Part shown: positions 31,154 through 43,070 of the stretch, in pieces
Position numbering within the stretch: the stretch's first letter is position 1
How the letters are laid out: each line of letters opens with the position of its first letter
NCBI GenBank assembly: GCA_038030265.1
Contig: CM075942.1
Span: 248,001-312,000 of the forward strand
Direction of reading: 5' to 3'
Length of the DNA stretch: 64,000 nucleotides
Origin: Corythucha ciliata
Taxonomy: Eukaryota; Arthropoda; Insecta; Hemiptera; Tingidae
Notes under the pieces: generated by a model
Database searches by the model: none
What the model saw: the letters and a program-made list of their open reading frames with translations, nothing else
What the model was told of the DNA's origin: nothing
Translations under genes and position numbers: made by a program

Positions 31154-31660
31154 CAATGGGGAACTTGCACATTTTTCAAGCACTGGTGTTTCTTGAAGAG
31201 GGCTTTTCAACAAGACAATGGGGAACTTGCATGAATCTCAGATTGGTAAGAAAAGCATACCGGTGATTTGACCCGTGAACTGAAGGATAACAACGGAAGT
31301 TGCAACCCGATTGGTGCGTTGTAAGATTTTTAAAAAAGGTTCAAAGTTCTTCAGGAGGGGATGGATGGTGCGCGAGATGAAATGACGTAAATCCTTACTT
31401 GTGAAGCATTTGAGGGAACTCTAAAATTGTTTGTTCACAAATAACATGAAAAATTGCCCTCCAGTAAACGTGTCTAACGTGTTCCCCACATCATCCATTT
31501 CAATAAATAAGTTTTGACGTAATCGAACCCCCACTCAAAATTTTTAAAAATTCGCTAAAAAAGCATCCTTGATTGATTTCAAAGTTAAATGTGAGCAATA
31601 TGCTTGTCTTGCCCTCTTTAAGAAACACCAACTTTTGAAAAATGTGCAAGTTCCCCATTG
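31154..31660. mobile_element. CAATGGGGAACTTGCA MITE plus an extra inverted end
   Basis: The element proper is 31216-31660 (445 bp), starting CAATGGGGAACTTGCATG and ending GTGCAAGTTCCCCATTG. A further inverted copy of its 3' end is at 31154-31215. Related copies are at 55275-55710 and, truncated, 5300-5440. Confidence 0.7.
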
Positions 31661-33656
31661 ATCACATTAAAAATTGAAATCGAAGGTTTTTTTAACGCGA
31701 ACTTTTATATATTTTTAGTGGGGGTTTGATTACGTCTATCAAACGGATGGTGTTGTGAAGAGGGGGGAAGTCGCGTTTTGGGGGGATCAATTTAAATAAA
31801 ATTGATTTATTTCCATGGAAGGATTGACATGCCTCATCGAAAAAAAATATTTTTGAAAAATGTGAAACTTCCTCATTGTCGATTAAGAAATTTAAAGAAC
31901 CGATTTCTAAAAACCATCTGCGAACCATGACGAAATATTTGACCATATAACAGATGAATTTTTTAGTCAGCTCTTTATTCAACGATTGATAAAGCGGGCC
32001 TAAATAAGGGGCATTACTGGCAACTAATCGCCATCAAATTTGTTGCTGAAAATGAGCCTTAGGGAGCAAGCAAAACAAAGAAACATGCATTACGGCAAAA
32101 TTCCTCAAGGTTAAATAATGTTACTTGTATATCGTTGCAGAGTTTGTTTAATCCTACCAATAGCCCTTTATTTGTTAACTTATCGAAGTAAAATAACCAT
32201 AAATTTTAGATTCCTTGTTTATTTTATCTATTTTAAACTCTTCTTCGTTAATACGCTTCGCTTTAGGCCCCTACATTAGCTAAGCCTATGATGCGTCCAC
32301 GGAGTCTAAGCTACCGAACAAACTTATTTCCTAGAAAAATGAAGCATTTCGCTCGATTACCAACATAAACTCCACAGTCACATATCGCTTGGTATTTGAC
32401 CACGCTCTTAAATTGCGAATATGGATATGGATATTTCACCCCGCCTACAAGATTTATCCCTGAAATTATTCCTACTATCTGGATTACCGAAATAGTCTAT
32501 GCGTCACGCTCGTAAGGCCTTACCAGTTTCTACAGCCTCATCGTCTGAAAAAGTTGGAGACGGTGGTCTAACTTCTTCAGGTCCTGTAACACAAAATTAC
32601 CAGATTTCAACTAAGATAAGTACATCTGTAACGGTTCTAAACGTGGAGGTCTTAGGCCCGCACCTGAGAGGAAATTTGGAAGAGGGTGACTGGGAAAGGG
32701 GCACGACTTGGCGGACTCAGAGATTAACTTATAGTGATTTCCATTCGTCACACTTCACAAGTGTATTGCCGCTTTCTCTCCAAACACATATTTTTCAATT
32801 CAGAGAGGACGGGTGGAAAAACTTCCGTCGCACGAGTGTATTGCATTGAATGGAAAACGCTTTTAGTTTATTTAAATGACACTTCAACTGAAATTAGGTG
32901 TGCAGATAAAGTCACAAATTTCTAACCCACGAGAGAGACTCGGCAATGTTTAGTAGGAGCAATAGTTTTCTATTGAGAAAACACTTTTCAAATTTAACAG
33001 ATTTTGAAGAAAACAAAGTTCAAGTTCCCCATTGGAATTTGGAACAAAATAGTTTTATTTCTGCATTACTTATGGATTTGAAGGAATCCGTTTCAATCTG
33101 TAGGAGATTATATTATCTCTTTTCAAATTTCTTCCTTAAAAATTGAATTTAAATCGCTTGTACTTTTACCAGGCAGTTCACGCTCTTTCTTTGAGTTTTT
33201 TGAAGAAAGGGTTACCACTTCATATGCAATATTGTGGAAGAGCCCAATGATGGTTGGAGGGGGTCGGGGAATATAGACTGCAGTACCCCTTTAGTACTAT
33301 ACCTTCTGATCTCCCAATTTCCTGATTAAGGTAGGTCAGTGAGGCAAACGATGTTCTCCTCAAGAACCACCGGGTCGATTTGAGGCCTTGCTCCACTTGT
33401 TCGACCGCCCCTTTGATAATATTGTCCACCCGCGTTCTTGAGGTGGATGGTCTGTCGTGGTTCTAAAATGCGTAATACATGTTAATTTTTTGGAGAATTG
33501 CATCATGTGACTGTCAAAAACCCAACACTAACCAACTGACCATCGACGGCCCACAATAGTCGTTGCGACCCTTGAGACGCTCGATCACGCAGTCGGTCTG
33601 TTTTGGTAAAATAAGTTTCACGTAATGACATTGTTACATTTAAGCAAATCATTTTA
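31661..33656. other. Unassigned 2 kb, no gene recognised
   Basis: AT-rich, with several short open stretches. The longest, 32499-32849 on the plus strand, has no recognisable domain or supporting signal. No repeat pairs were recognised here. Confidence 0.4.
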
Positions 33657-36270
33657 TCATTCCCGGTTATTACTCACTATACAGAGTCCAAATTTGGGAC
33701 GCGCCCGTAACTCGTTGGCGAGAATGGAGTGAAAATTCTCAGCACTGTTGTTCGTTCGGTTGCGCACGTCGTATAGCGACCACGAGTATGTTCCGACTCT
33801 GTTTACCCACTCTCTTTCGACGTAGGAGAGGAAAGGCCCGAGGACGCCTTCCTCGTCCACTGTGGCCGCCATGTTCTTAATAATTTCGAACCCCCCCTCA
33901 ATATGAAAATCTCTAGGAAGACCTTCAATTGGGTGAGGGGGCAAGTGAGGTAATGCCATCACCTGCAAAGGAAGAAGTTCACTTTACATTTTTTCTATTA
34001 CTTGCATGTATAATAATTAATGAAATATGTAACCATTCGAACAATGCGTCGCAACGCGTCGTTTGTTCGGAGGACAGTTCTCAGCCCATCCCGCACTGTC
34101 AAGCGACGGAGTATAGCCTGGATCAAAGAAAAACAAAATTTCTTATTGCTTGTACAATACAGAACGAAAAGTACAGAATGTATAAGTTAAAAGGTGTTAA
34201 AACGGGATGTCTTTGGTGACGCGTGGTGGAATGCTTTAATTTTGTTTTATCCTTTTTTTTAGGTTCCAACTTACCCATTGAACTAGTCCGGAACTGTTCC
34301 AGAACCATTTTACCATATTAACAAACAAATCCATTGCGTTTTATTGGTATAGAAGATGATTCTGTTACGGTTCCAAACAAGTTGTAGGGTAGGTTGGGAC
34401 AGACCTATAATGTTTTTTGATGAAAACATCAGGAGGCCTGTTCTGCAACTTTTAAACCGCGATGAACTTACTTGGTTATAATGGAATCAGCATCCAATTT
34501 TGCGTGGTTCTGGAAATATTCGTTGGACTGCGTTTCGCAGGGCCGTTTCAAAGTCGGTAACAATTTCCATGGACTCCCACGTCACGCCGGTCCCTTGAAT
34601 CGCATCCCTGACGGCTCTCAGGAGTGCGACGTACGTCTCTGTCCTGTGGTTCGACAGGAAAGCAAACATACATGGAATTGCCTGGTTAACATAAAAAATG
34701 GTATTAGAGGAATATAAGTGTTTCCCCACATGATAATTAGGTTTTTCGATCGTAGACTTCGCATTTTCGTTTTTTCCTTTTCGCTAGTATAAGCTAATAG
34801 AAAAATAAAGCATTTCTTTATTCATTTCGTTTGGGTCATTTTCTTATCTCGTTAATTTGAAACTTGAACTTATTCTCTAACAAAAAAACAATATGTTTTT
34901 CAGTTTCACAGAAATCTGTGAAGAGGACAATTATAACAATTCATTTCCTACTGATATACATCCTTCACAACGTCGCCGCACCAAAAGTAGAATGAATATG
35001 TTTTTCATAGCAATGTTTCTATTTCATTCATTTGTTTGAAGAAAATGAATGAAATACACGTTGTTACGAAAAACGTATTGCTATCTTTTTAGAGAATAAT
35101 CCCCCTGTGATTTCATTTATTTTATTTAGAAATTAATGAAATCGCGTATAGAAAATCCAATGCGAAAAAGTTACAGAATACGGGATGCAGATTCCATAAT
35201 TGTTTTCTAAATATCCTATCGTAAGTCACATGAGTTCAATTAATATTTTTGATGAAATCAGGTGGCTCACGACAGTGCATCCTACTCCTTTAAGTTTCAG
35301 AATCACCCTACTGGTAACAAACATAATGACTACGCAAGTACGAAACAACGAACAATACAAAGGTTGACGTGAATACCCCAAATATGTGGTAGTTCTTTTC
35401 ATTTTCCAACATTTGAGTCTCTCCCATGGGATAACAGATTAGGCTTCCCGTCCATTGGGCCGAATAAATGTTTATTCCAGCGGAAGCTGTCCCAGTGACG
35501 GCTTATTTAAACATTCATTCAGCCGAAAATGGCCGGGAATGGTTCAAATGGTCGGGAAGGCTTATTCTCTATGCGTAAACGTACCGTATCTTCAAGGATC
35601 AATTGTATGGTAAATAATTGAGCCATCCTCGGCCTTATTGGCCGAACCTGGTAGGTCTAGCCCTGAAGATCAATAAAAACATTGTTACGACTTCTTTACA
35701 GAAACAACTCACAGTTTACGAAGATTACATTACCTAATCCATGAATTTGGACACCATTAGCCACAACGTCTCTCAGGATTTTTGGATCACAGAAATATAC
35801 GCCGCAAAACGTATCGCCACTTCGCCAGCGTGTAGCCTTCCCTGATAGAAAGGCTCGTGACCGCCTCGAATATTGGAGAGAGCGGCATTGGAGCCATTCT
35901 CCAGGGAAGTAGCCAACTCCATCATAGATCGAGGGACGGGAGGTAAATTTCTGGATCTGGCGCGTCGCATTCTTTGCTTCATGGTATTGCAGGGTATGGA
36001 ACCCACCAAGTGAGGCGTTTTGGAACAAATTAATTGAATTAAGCAATGAATTTTGGCACGACGCAACATAAAACGATCAACGATCAACATAATGATAGAT
36101 AAATAAGATACTTGAAGAAAATAAACTCGTAGGTACCTCTGGCATTCTTGGCGGTAAATCTCGGCGATATTGCCGTCCTCCGTCCTCGCCCGTTCAACCA
36201 ATCGGGCCATAAAAGTATTCCCTTCAAACCGCCCTTCCTCACTAGCGTGATTGTGCGGACCCCTGGTAAA
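33657..36270 (-). pseudogene. FLYWCH-MULE transposase gene with introns, decayed
   Basis: Pieces in order on the minus strand: at about 36265-36150 the end of a FLYWCH finger (HNHASEEGRFEG) and ARLVERARTEDGNIAEIYR; at about 36000-35735 (with a frame change near 35840) QRMRRARSRNLPPVPRSM and TFCGVYFCDPKILRDVV; at 34679-34472 AIPCMFAFLSNHRTETY and IVTDFETALRNAV (catalytic Asp), then GC-stop-FHYNQ; at 34117-34034 RRLTVRDGLRTVL; at 33962-about 33680 MALPHLPP, WVNRVGTYSWSLYDVRNRTNNSAENFHSIL (catalytic Glu). Introns at 34471-34118 and 34033-33963 have GT/AG ends and keep phase. The in-frame TGA looks like a CGA-to-TGA decay of the usual GCRFH motif. The DGTF block was not found. No TIRs seen. Confidence 0.65.
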
Positions 36271-36288
36271 ATTGTGATAAAGGATTTA

Positions 36289-36425
36289 GGCCCGTATGCC
36301 AAGTCGTTCCTCGACTCCAACCTTCCTCGCAAACTGTAGAATCACATGTTATTTTATAATTTTTCCAGTTTGTGAGGGAGGTTTGAGGTGGAGGAAAATT
36401 CGAGGAACGACTTGGCATATGGGCC
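36289..36425. mobile_element. 137-bp GGCCCG-type MITE
   Basis: Inverted ends GGCCCGTATGCCAAGTCGTT and AACGACTTGGCATATGGGCC, with further inverse similarity (CAAACTG pairs). It lies just upstream of the FLYWCH exon of the decayed MULE gene. Confidence 0.75.
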
Positions 36426-36537
36426 TAAGATTCATATTCTACGACCAAATTGTAATTCATGAACATTACGGTGGAAGAGCTACCCGGTATGAATGTGGGC
36501 TGTGCCTCTACATTGGTGCCGGCCCACGTGAATGCAC

Positions 36538-37021
36538 TGTAACGAATACACACAAGTGCATGGGCAACTTCACCCTTTTCCCTTTTTACAAAAACCATTT
36601 AAGTCCTTATCCTTAATTATTATTCCTTCTAAAAATTATCCCTATTTAAATCTACCAATACTACAAATTATTTCTCACCCCTCCCCAGCCCCTCTGCACC
36701 AAAACGGAAATCACCGAGACGCCGAGAAAGGGCGAATATTGGAGCGTCAGCAAAAACTCAGCGTGAGAAAAGCGGGTTTCCCACCAATAGGTGCCGAAAA
36801 ACAGATATAAGGAAGGGGCGCTCTGATCTCGCTCTCTCTGCCGTCCGAGTCTTCGCCGTAATCCCGTCAGATCCCTAGGTCCGCGTGGTGTGTCCTCTCC
36901 GAGTATAATAATAGGCTTTATACTGTGTCAATAAATCAGTTTTATTCTTTTTAATCACTTTCTTAATTCCCCCCGGTAATAAGCCCATTCCCCAATATCG
37001 CCCAAAAAAAGGCTTGTTACA
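36538..37021 (+). repeat. 5' LTR of a Ty3/gypsy element
   Basis: TG...CA termini (TGTAACGAATAC to GGCTTGTTACA), 484 bp, with a TATA-like GATATAAGG at about 36805 and AATAAA at about 36931. It is followed by a primer-binding-type TTGGTGCC sequence and then the gag-pol frames. No 3' LTR is present downstream. Confidence 0.7.
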
Positions 37022-37022
37022 A

Positions 37023-37036
37023 TTGGTGCCAGGTTT
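37023..37036 (+). other. Primer binding site
   Basis: TTGGTGCCAGG immediately after the LTR end (ATTGGTGCC...). The TGG start fits pairing with a tRNA 3' CCA; I cannot name the tRNA. Confidence 0.5.
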
Positions 37037-37806
37037 ATTTCGAATCCCACACCCATCATCTTTGCCCTAACAGCGCAGTCAAGATCAAGGTGAGTCACAA
37101 CTTAATTTTTCATTAAATTATAAATTCATAAGAATAAAATATAAGTAACGATAAGAATAAAATAAAATAAAATAAAAGAAGAAGAAAGGATCGCTTATAC
37201 CTTTCGTATAAATTCAACTCAACCCACTCGATCCATTCGAGTTACAAATAATAATCTTGTCGGACATAAATTCGTTAACCAACTTTTGGTTTTACCGCTC
37301 CTCCACCCAAAATTCCAGAGTCCGCAGAGACCCCCCAATTCCCTTTTTTTGCAAAAATTAATAAATTAAGAAAACCAAAAAAAAATAAATACCCACTAGA
37401 TCATTTTTATAATTTTTTCATCTTCTTTTAAAAAAAAAACGCAGACAATTCATTGTTTAAAACCCAGGAAATCCGAGAAAGAAAGTTAAATCCACGGGTC
37501 ATCCGACACCAATACCGAGACAACCCCCCCCTCCTGTTAGTTCTCCACGTGACTCTAAATTCCCAAGGACGTCGTTTCCGCCATCGCGTTCCGAGCACCC
37601 TCGCTCCATCCCCACCATTGTCACTACTAGAATAAGAAATAAATCCCCACCCGACTGACCCACTTCTCAGCGCTCTCAGCTGTTGAATACACCCCCCCCC
37701 TTATTTTTTTATCTTCTGCTTCTTAGAAAATTAATTAAATAAATTAAGCGTGTTTCCTACGCTGTTTTCTCCTTCAATTTTTATTTTTCTCTTAATCTAA
37801 TAAAAC
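37037..37806 (+). other. Untranslated leader of the gypsy element
   Basis: A/T-rich leader with homopolymers and a C run at about 37690; no gene. Confidence 0.5.
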
Positions 37807-39315
37807 ATGTTCGGCCAAGAATCCTCCAACGAAACTACCACCAACATCACTGCTCTCCTACAAGAATCCCGAGCCACTTGCGCCTCGTTAACGACGAAGA
37901 TGATAGCGGTCGAAGAGCACCTGACAGTAATTGACCCTGGGTACACCACTGACGGACCAAACGAATCCCTCAAATCCTTAAGAGAGAGCCTAAACAAATT
38001 ACAAAAGGATTTAGAAGACACAAAGACCTTAATGACCCACTTTACTGATCGCATTTTCGGGACCGTAGCAGACTTGGTCCCACCCCATGAAACAGGTGTG
38101 AACGAAGTGGGGCGAAGAATATCGGAACAACAAACAGATATAGACAATATTTATCGCATCCTAGAGGAAAGATTACCCGCCGTACATCAACAACCCCCTA
38201 ACAACCACCAACGTCCGACCTCCCCCGCAAACCCTGAACCCGCTCACGCCCAATCCACACCACATGTAAATGCAGCGTCCGTCCGCATCCCTGCAACGAC
38301 CCATGTAACCATGTCGCAGTCAATGTTCACCCCTCTCGTGACTGCCACAGCAACGCAACCCGCCTACGTTCAAGTACCCTCCGCCTCTCGGGTACTGATG
38401 CCCGAACCAAGCATATTACGATCAGGTCCCCGAGATGAACTTGGCCAACACGTCCGGTTCTCCGAAAACTTCACCTACATACCCGCCCCATCTCCCAACA
38501 ACAACGAACATAGGCCGCACATGGACATCGGTCACCCGCCCGGCGACGCTTTCAACTATCCCGGCCGGCAGGTAGACCGTTCAGCATTCCTCAGAACGAT
38601 GGACCCAACATCTTGCACCTACCAGTCCATGAACCAGGGAAGTCGCCTCCTTGGCGCCCTCCGGGAGATACCGTCATACTCGGGCGACCCATCGTCGCTC
38701 ACCATCGACGACTTCATCGCCCAATGTCGCTGGGGATGGGAACTAGCGGAGTGTACGGAGCAACTGTGGACGAGGTCAATCCTTAACAAACTCACCGGAG
38801 CAGCGCGGGAATTCATGAATTACGAATACAGCGGGTCCCCCATGACGTCACTCAGCGACCTGGAGAGAACATTACGCCACCGGTTTGAAAAAGTAAACCC
38901 CTCAGCCGCGCTTCTGCAGTTAGAGGCAGTCAAACAACTGCCCGGCGAAAATGTTGACGCCTATGCGTTACGTTTTAGTAAAGCGCTAAGGGGCACCTCC
39001 ATCAACGACACTTCGGCTCTTTCCTTCTTCCTCCGGGGGCTAAGACGTTCACTGGCTGAAAAAGTAGCAGGACAACGAGTGACGTCTTACTCACAGGCAC
39101 GGCTCTATGCCAGGGAGCTAGAGGACGCCGATCAACTGCTTAACCCCTCTGTACCCCCCGCCGCGGTTCACTGGGCAAAAACTACATCAGATACCCCCCT
39201 AATTGATCGCAATAATCGTGAAAGAAGTGGAACACCCCCCCAACCCACCACGATCTCCGAACAGAAATCGCAGTCCACCCCCAGAACGATTCTCACCACG
39301 TCCGCGAGGAAGTAA
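37807..39315 (+). pseudogene. Ty3/gypsy Gag (matrix-capsid), frame-shifted before its zinc knuckles
   Basis: Starts ATG 37807 in an AAAACATG context after the leader. It has an N-terminal helical, coiled-coil-like part (SLKSLRESLNKLQKDLEDTKTLM), a Pro/Thr/His-rich middle, and a capsid domain (LLGALREIPSYSGDPSSLTIDDFIAQ through FFLRGLRRSLAEKVAG) typical of retrotransposon Gag. At a run of seven C (about 39235-39241) this frame leaves the natural reading; the knuckle region continues in the +1 frame while this frame stops at 39315. One extra C, by mutation or sequencing error, would explain it. Confidence 0.8.
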
Positions 39316-39634
39316 CGCCAGATTGACCCACCTTCTAGCGAAACCCTGCCGAACCTGCAACAATCCAGGTCATCTAGCTCGGGACTGTGGTCTCAAGCAA
39401 CGGCTGCCGTGCCAAATTTGTAAGAAAATTAACCACAGTGCCAATCTTTGCCCTTGGCGTTACAGAAATAACCGCTCCCCCCCACCATCAGCTCCACCAA
39501 GCGAGGAACAGGATGTCCAACCCCCACGAACCCACGAACAGCCGAATGCTAGCCACGACGAACGCAACTCGAGGAATTTTAACCAGTCCCCAAACGCAAG
39601 AAGGGGCTCCGCTGGGGCCCCTCACCCCTACTAA
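39203..39634 (+). pseudogene. Gag nucleocapsid with two CCHC zinc knuckles
   Basis: The continuing Gag frame: a basic Pro/Arg-rich stretch, then CRTCNNPGHLARDC and CQICKKINHSANLC, two CX2CX4HX4C knuckles that bind RNA during packaging. It ends at TAA 39632-39634, overlapping the pol frame by about 50 nt in the -1 register. Confidence 0.8.
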
Positions 39635-41862
39635 CCCCCCAATCGAAGCCAAACGAACAAAAAACTTCAAAAAATTATAGGACCCGGACTTCAACTCAGC
39701 ACTTACCGAAAACTAGGAACCAAACGCACATCAGATCCGACTATCCGTACCCGACGAAAATCGTACCCTACGCCACCGTCAGCCCCGGGCAACCAATCCC
39801 ACTCTCCGGCGCAGGAGAACTCATCGTCCCCGCGACAATCAACGGAAAAACGGGACCTCTCCTCCTCGATACTGGGGCAGAGGTCACTCTCGTCCGACCA
39901 GAGTTGGTACCTGGCCCATACGAGCCACGGTACGTTAAAATTAAAGGCATTTCGGGGCACACTATCAACGTCCTCGGCAGTAAAACGTTCCACATACAAA
40001 TCAACAACCATCCTCCCCAAATCGCCGTCGGTTACGTATGTGACCTCCCCGGGGACATTATAGGAATCATCGGGTGTGACACTCTCCGAACCTGGGGAGT
40101 AACCATCGACGTGCTTCGAGGCACCCTAACCATTCAGAACCCTCGTAGCGACCTCCATCCCGTCACACCGACATCACCGCAGCTTCAACATACACCCATG
40201 TATGTTTTCGTCATCGTTGCGAAACAACCTTCAACCCACGCCTATCGAGCAACCACCACCACCCCTCTGACAATACCGCCGAGCTCAATGGTCATCACCC
40301 ACCTCGCAATGAAGGGCGGAGGAGTCCCGCACTCCAAACTGCCAGCAGACGCTTACGCCGGCACATACGCTCTGCTGCCACGAAAATTGGACAACGTGCT
40401 CGTGGCCGCGACATTAACGAAGGCGGAAAATGCGCAAGTAACAACCTCAATAATAAACTACACGCCCGAGCATGTGACCCTGCATAGAAACATGACCATC
40501 GCAGACCTCTATCCCACTGAGGAGAACACCCTCGCCCTAACAAATCATCACATCGTCCAAGCGGCCCAAGCAAACAATAAACTAGAGGAAAACGTCCGAA
40601 ACCAACTATGCCACGTAGCGAAGCCCCTACGAACTGAAATCATGACTACCCTAAACGAATACGAGGACGTATTATCTTATCCTGGCAGAGAAAAATTAGG
40701 AGACACCCATATCATAACTCACCAAATTAACACCAGCGATGCCCCTCCCATCTGCAAACGCCCTTACAGGATACCGGTAGCCCAACAACCAATCATGCAA
40801 GCGATTGTCGACGATTACGTCAGGCAAGGCGTAATACGTCAGTCCGACTCGCCGTGGAACTCACCCGCACTCCTAGTTGCCAAAAAATCCTCCGATGGGA
40901 CCCCGAAATTCAGATTAGTTTTGGACTACCGGGAACTCAACAAAATAACCGTTCCCCAGATCTGGCCTATCCCACGTTTAGACGAAACCCTCGACAAACT
41001 TTCAAATTCTAAATTCTTCACCACCCTGGATCTTAACTCCGGGTTCCACCAAGTGCGGATGGACCAGGATAGTATTGCAAAAACAGCCTTCTCTACTCCC
41101 AACCATCATTACGAGTTCCTTCGCACACCATTTGGTCTCCGAAACTCGCCTTGTGTGTTCCAGCGGCTAGCCACGGCTCTAATTCAGTCTATAGGCCCCC
41201 AAAATGCGATTGCCTATTTGGACGACATCATTCTATTTTCCCCTAACGCCAACGATCACGTTGACTTGTTGAGGCGGACGCTCAAGGCGCTTAGAGAAGC
41301 AAATCTAACTCTACAACTATCAAAGTGTCAATTCGCGGCGTCACAAGTCGAATACCTGGGACACATCGTGAGTACCGAAGGAATACGGGCACACCCAAGG
41401 ATTCTCGCGGGTGTAAAACAATTCCAACGGCCAAAAAACCCCAAACAGGTCAAATCTTGTATAGGGCTCTGCTCATTTTATCGACGATTTGTCCCAGGGT
41501 TCGCTAAGATAGCTAAACCCCTAACTTTATTAACCACCCTAGGCCAACCATTCTCTTGGACCGACCAGTGCGAACAGGCTTTCCTCACCCTGAAACAAAA
41601 TCTATTGACGCCACCCATCTTGAAATTCCCAAATTTTTCTCTTCCCTTCATCCTCACCACCGACGCTTCGACCGACGGACTAGGCGCTGTGCTCTCCCAG
41701 CCCATCGAAGGACACGAGCACCCAGTCGGCTACGCTTCGCGCCAACTGAAACCACCCGAATCACGGTATTCGGCGACTGAGCTCGAGCTACTCGCTGTCG
41801 TGTGGTCCGTAAAATACTACCGGTGCTACCTTGAAAGACAGGGAGAAGGAACTGTGCAATAG
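39583..41862 (+). pseudogene. Ty3/gypsy Pol: protease, RT and partial RNase H, 3'-truncated
   Basis: Open from 39583 in the -1 frame relative to the knuckles. Protease: LLLDTGAEVTLV and IIGIIGCDTL. RT: KFRLVLDYRELNKIT, FFTTLDLNSGFHQVRM, FLRTPFGLRNSPCVFQR, AIAYLDDIILFS (catalytic LDD) and VEYLGHIVSTEGI. The connection carries the usual CSFYRRFVPGFAKIAKPL. RNase H: LTTDASTDGLGAVLSQ and YSATELELLAVVW. The frame then ends at 41862, just after YYRCYLE, and unrelated sequence follows. The rest of RNase H, integrase and the 3' LTR are missing. The catalytic residues shown are intact, so this is a fairly young but truncated copy. Confidence 0.85.
39589..39595 (+). promoter_or_regulatory. Candidate -1 frameshift site C CCA AAC with downstream hairpin
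   Basis: In the nucleocapsid frame the codons read TCC CCA AAC GCA, giving the heptamer C CCA AAC. It lies just 3' of the last stop (39580-39582) in the pol frame, where a -1 slip must occur. Seven nucleotides downstream, GGGGC (39603-39607) can pair with GCCCC (39617-39621), a compact GC hairpin at the usual spacing. Confidence 0.6.
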
Positions 41863-42701
41863 CGTAAACTCCGTTATAATTACCATTTAGAGTCAGCTTC
41901 AATTGCCATTGGCTCTGAAATTAATTATTGTCTCCGCCCCTTTTATTTTGATGGTGAATGCAATGCTTCGAAAATTACAACTTGTTATTAAGTACGTAAA
42001 CGTTAAATCGTATTAATGTTTAGTTAAGGCGGGGTTTCAGTCGGGTTTCCTCGACCCCTTCCCAGTCGACCCTCCCATCAGAACATTTTTTTTGGGACAT
42101 GCCACTGCTATTGTACCCTCTAAATATCACAAAGACGTCTATACGTAAGAAATCTTGGGTCTGCTGAAAATGTGAGCAATTTTTATCAACTAATAAATCA
42201 CATCACGCGGCGCGACGACCCAAAAACTCCAAAATGCTTCGTTCCCCGCCGTGTTAGTCGGAGCAGTTAGTAAAGCAATGACAAAGTGTCATACATCACC
42301 ATATCATTGTTGAAGGGGGGAATAAATTATTAATCAATAAATTGCAATAACAATAATTAATAACAAATACCCCCTCGTATGTTTTGGCTCCTTCAGCGGA
42401 AACATTCAACTCAACAGGAATTGAATGTCACATAAATATATGTTAACATTCTTAATTTCTTAGTTACAGTCGGGATGAATTTTCAATAAGGACCAGAATT
42501 AAATTACAGTCTGCTAAGGCTTAGTACATAATTTAAAATCACGCAATATGAAAATGTAACTAAAACGAGGTCGTTTTCACAGTCAAAGCTTAGAAATCAG
42601 GCATCTTTATCATAAATGAAATGTAATAAAAAGTGTTACTCACGTGAGGAGGATCGAAGCAATTTTGTAACACTGAAAGAACAATAAACAACAACAACAA
42701 T
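41863..42701. other. Unassigned AT-rich spacer
   Basis: Between the truncated gypsy element and the ISL2EU-like transposon. No domains or repeat structure recognised; AACAATAAACAACAACAACA at the right edge abuts the TIR. Confidence 0.4.
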
Positions 42702-43070
42702 GGGCCTCGCGCAAATTGCGTTCAGAGTACTCTAGCGGGGAACCCGTCGGTACTGGTGACAATTGAATAAAAACCTCCCTTGCCATTACTGTCATTCCAA
42801 CGTCAAAATACTTTTATTTTGTTGTAGTTGTTTTTTTACCGGCCGGTGATAAAAGATCAAATAAGTACCTAGGTATTCAATTAGTCATGTAATTATTTAC
42901 ATAAGCACAAATAATCCGATTCTGTCGTGTACGTTGTGTTATTCATTTTATACTATCGAGGTCTAAATCACTTCCTTTTTTTGTATTAATAGTGTCCTGG
43001 CTTTGGTCGGAGGATGGATTAATCTGAAGCTCATTCAAATAGTTTTTTTTGTTACTTAATAGATAAAATC

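Noticed and set aside
32499..32849. 116-codon plus-strand open frame
   Set aside because: No recognisable domain, no splice or promoter support, composition like flanking noncoding DNA.
36511..36520. ATTGGTGCC upstream of the LTR, resembling the primer binding site
   Set aside because: Isolated match without an LTR end in front of it; treated as coincidence.
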